Below are positions 61,488 to 64,000 of a DNA stretch of 64,000 nt, piece by piece. Under the pieces are notes generated by a model. That model was not told the origin of the DNA, ran no database searches, and saw only the letters and a list, made by a program, of their open reading frames with translations. The stretch is taken from contig RQOL01000540.1 of NCBI GenBank assembly GCA_013076295.1, positions 372,001 through 436,000 on the forward strand, written 5' to 3'. Every line of letters begins with the position of its first letter. The stretch's first letter is position 1. Position numbers and translations under genes: made by a program. The stretch comes from Sanderia malayensis (lineage: Eukaryota; Cnidaria; Scyphozoa; Semaeostomeae; Pelagiidae).

Positions 61488-61570
61488 CTCCTATAGTCTT
61501 CAAAACTGATATTTTATAATCAAAATCGAAGTGCTCAAAACCATAAACAGTCTCACAGGACAAATTCGTA
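61488..61570 (-). other. Predicted 5' untranslated first exon of NLR copy B
   Basis: Donor AG|GTAAGTTT at 61486-61487, at the position equivalent to the copy A donor (30797-30798). The transcription start is undefined. Confidence 0.45.
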
Positions 61571-61743
61571 CGGAGAAGGGCGAAACGAAAAAAAGCAAAG
61601 GAAGAACTTTGGGGTTTGTTTCGATTTCATTGCGTATCACGTGTCATCACGTATGCTGTACTCTCTTTGTCATTGGTGGAAATCATAATCTAAAAATTAA
61701 CATAACAAGAGAAATTGAAGCCATATAAAATAGGCAGTCAAGG

Positions 61744-63218
61744 CACAGAATAGAGATAATACAGAAGGCCAACTCATGTCGGTATCCTTTGAAGCTCATG
61801 GTCATGGATTTTGTGGAGTCCTTAAACTCGTTTTCATGTCGCCAGTGGCCAAACAATGGGCGAACAATAGGAATAGAGAATAGGCCTATGTTTAATGGCG
61901 GATAGTGATAAAATGCAGTGGCAGGGAAAGCGGGTGTTGTGTGTGAATGTCATTAAAAGGGCGTTACATACAAGTGAAGAAACTTTCACTGATACATGGA
62001 ATAACAAAATGAAGGCATTATTATTGTGTTTTTTGCTGCGAAGCAGCCCTTTCTAATCTTGGAGGGACTCGATTTGAGTTATGATGATTATGTTAACCCA
62101 AACCACGTGACCCAAACAATAACTATTGCGCAATAATTTAAACCAATCAGCAAGGGGAGAATGCTTCGCTATTGTTTTACTTTAATTGAACTGACCAATC
62201 AATGCACTTTAAGAGCAATAGAAATGCAACAACTATTGCGAACGCAACAAAAAAACACAACAAAATTGTCTGTCATGGCGGTTAAAATCCCGTCGAGCTG
62301 TGAGAAAGTGACGTTTTTATTTAGGGTTGCTGCCACGTATAGTTTCAAAAAACAACTTCAAACAAACATTTTTCAAAAGAGCAATAGTTTTTCTAATTTC
62401 TATCGGACTGAATTTTATAATTCATCCTAATAACAAAGATATGAGAACAAAAGCATACCATATCTTCATTGTTTTTCCTTATTTTTGCCTCAATTCATTA
62501 GCAAGAGTAAATAGAGCTTGTTGTTTATTTAAAATATGGCGAAATTTCATTAAATTTCATGAAGATATTTCATGAAGATATGGCTTCCAAGATTTGGAAA
62601 CCAAAAAGATCATGCACCTTGCTGTCTTTGCAGATTTGGTACAAGATATTGCTCTCATGTGTCATGCTGATTTGCAAACAATTATACCACCAAAGTTTAC
62701 CGAGCTGATTCTAGAAATTGATACAGTCAACATTACTTATGACAACATCCAGAAAAAACTGTTGACAATATCTGCATAACACTATATTTCATTACCATGT
62801 ATATCATTACAAATCTTTATGTTATGAATACTGCTTCTTTTATTTTTCTTGTTCTTTTCTAACTCATTGCCCCCAGATAGTGCCATCTGCCACCATATAA
62901 TTGTCTCTAACCTTGACGGCGTAAATATGCCAAGATAAGATTTAACAATACCAACCTCAGGAAATGCTCACTCAAATGGTATTTTGTTTAGGATTTCCAA
63001 AGTGCTTAAAAGGGTGTTGGCTAAAGGTGCCTGCCGCAAAACAAATTTCATATTTTGCCCATAACTCTTAGCAGCACTGTTTGCACCCTGCAAGTATCTA
63101 GTTTTATTTATTATGCTTAGCATATTACACAGCACGTGTTTTGGAGTCCTTAACCTCGCTTGCATGCGTGACCATCGAAAATGCTTGAGTTGGCCTTCTG
63201 TATTATCTCTATTCTGTG
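61744..63218. mobile_element. 1475-bp inverted-repeat element with 7-bp target duplication
   Basis: Ends CACAGAATAGAGATAATACA ... and the exact reverse complement ending TCTATTCTGTG extend as imperfect inverted repeats for about 90 bp (GGAGTCCTTAAACTCG / CGAGGTTAAGGACTCC). The flanks are GTCAAGG (61737-61743, 63219-63225). Two short frames inside (62161-62430 and 62594-62779) show no known transposase motif. Superfamily unknown. Confidence 0.85.
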
Positions 63219-63225
63219 GTCAAGG

Positions 63226-63689
63226 ACTGCATGTGGCTACTGCACAAACTCAAAACTAACACAAGAATAGTGCTTTCTGAAAATTACACATTTTGAGCAT
63301 AATCGGGGGGACATGGGGGCATCATTGAAAAAGAAATGGAGGTATCAAGGCTCTAACTATTTGAGAAAAAGGAATGACAAATGAGATAAAAAGTGAATTT
63401 GATTAAAACGTTTTAAAAAAATTTCTGATCAAAGCATACAACTTAACAACTGGGTAATTGCTAATAAACTTAAGACAGCAATGGTCTGCCCAAAACGCAA
63501 GGAAACTTGAAAAGAATGATGGGAGTCCCCATTGTTCGGATATATTTTATTCTACACTTGTTTGCTTTTTGCAGAAACCACGAGGGGAATGCCCCTTTCC
63601 CAATGATTTTTCAACGATTTTCTTGTAACTGCGAAAAACCACACATTTTCATGAAAATATGAATTTATTACCAGTCACAGGATTATAGT
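63226..63689. other. No gene recognised
   Basis: AT-rich sequence without recognisable coding or repeat structure. Confidence 0.5.
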
Positions 63690-64000
63690 CCCTAATAAAT
63701 ACTTTAATCGGAAAAACTTTCGCGAGATAAACTTTCGCGAGGCGAAAAACTCGCGAAATATTTTGGACTTCGCGAATTTACAAATCGACAAAATTTTGCG
63801 AGATAAACTTTCGCGAATAGAAAAACTATGTAAAATATTTTACATATTTATGTATATTTGAACAGGTTTTACAGAGATAATTGGTTAAGCTTTCGCGAAT
63901 GTGAGTTTCAAAAAACTTTCGCGAGATAAACTTTCGCGAATTGCATTTTGAAACAATTCGCGCGTCAAACTTTCGCAAAAATGGCCAAAATTCGCGAAAT
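63690..64000. repeat. TTCGCGA-rich dispersed repeat, continues past the window
   Basis: AACTTTCGCGAGATAAAC and variants recur at least seven times with irregular spacing. TCGCGA is self-complementary. The pattern is like the terminal region of a transposon whose other end lies outside the window. Confidence 0.6.

Larger units (their letters stand above)
37127..61715. repeat. Segmental duplication, copy B
   Basis: Direct repeat of block A (about 6147-31010). The left edge falls within the antizyme exon 3 equivalent, so the duplicated antizyme lacks its frameshift exon. The right edge is just beyond the NLR first exon. Copy B lacks the composite LINE insertion and the foldback element. It gained a 1.48-kb transposon (39701-41176), a large satellite expansion (37225-39645), a 1.8-kb insertion (48860-50690) and a MITE (51262-51665). 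Confidence 0.9.

Overview
This is an AT-rich metazoan genomic window. Animal-type multi-exon genes with GT/AG introns are present, including ILF2, ornithine decarboxylase antizyme, an LRRC71-like gene and NACHT-type NLRs. Introns and spacers are packed with satellites, DNA-transposon remnants and one LINE. The TIR-bearing NLRs and the repeat style fit an invertebrate such as a sponge, cnidarian or tunicate. I cannot fix the phylum from sequence alone. All exon models below were built by hand from splice sites and reading-frame continuity.

Layout. (1) 1-3310, + strand: the 3' half of ILF2/NF45, eight exons. (2) 4676-7687, + strand: a complete-looking ornithine decarboxylase antizyme gene with the classical TCC-TGA +1 recoding site. 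(3) From inside antizyme exon 3 (about 6147) to about 31010 runs a block that recurs, diverged and rearranged, at about 37127-61715 (copies A and B, same orientation). Each copy contains the antizyme 3' end, a repeat-rich spacer with a long inverted repeat, and one NLR-family gene on the minus strand. (4) 31010-37126, between the copies: transposon remnants and a decayed LRRC71-like gene. (5) 61716-64000: a terminal-inverted-repeat element and a TTCGCGA-rich repeat.

The main find is the pair of NLR paralogues. Copy B (60360 to 50904, 1086 aa predicted) reads: short N-terminal exons, NACHT, degenerate leucine-rich-repeat-like region, two tandem TIR-like domains at the C-terminus. Copy A (27853 to 15032, 1248 aa predicted) has the same NACHT-LRR-TIR-TIR body. 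Its N-terminus is instead replaced by a single large exon encoding a four-transmembrane connexin/pannexin-like module, joined through phase-1 linker exons. A 14-nt relic of the ancestral B-type exon survives in copy A, which marks the edge of the swap. If transcripts confirm the model, copy A is a channel-like, membrane-embedded NLR with C-terminal tandem TIR domains. I know of no described protein with that architecture; the nearest analogy is LRRC8, which joins a pannexin-like 4TM module to LRRs.

The duplicated antizyme at 37127-42272 has lost its first exons and recoding site. It is interrupted by a 1.48-kb transposon inside an exon and is a pseudogene. Comparing copies A and B gives clean empty sites or insertion boundaries for several mobile elements, notably a 2.3-kb foldback element at 28342-30670 with a 6-bp target duplication.
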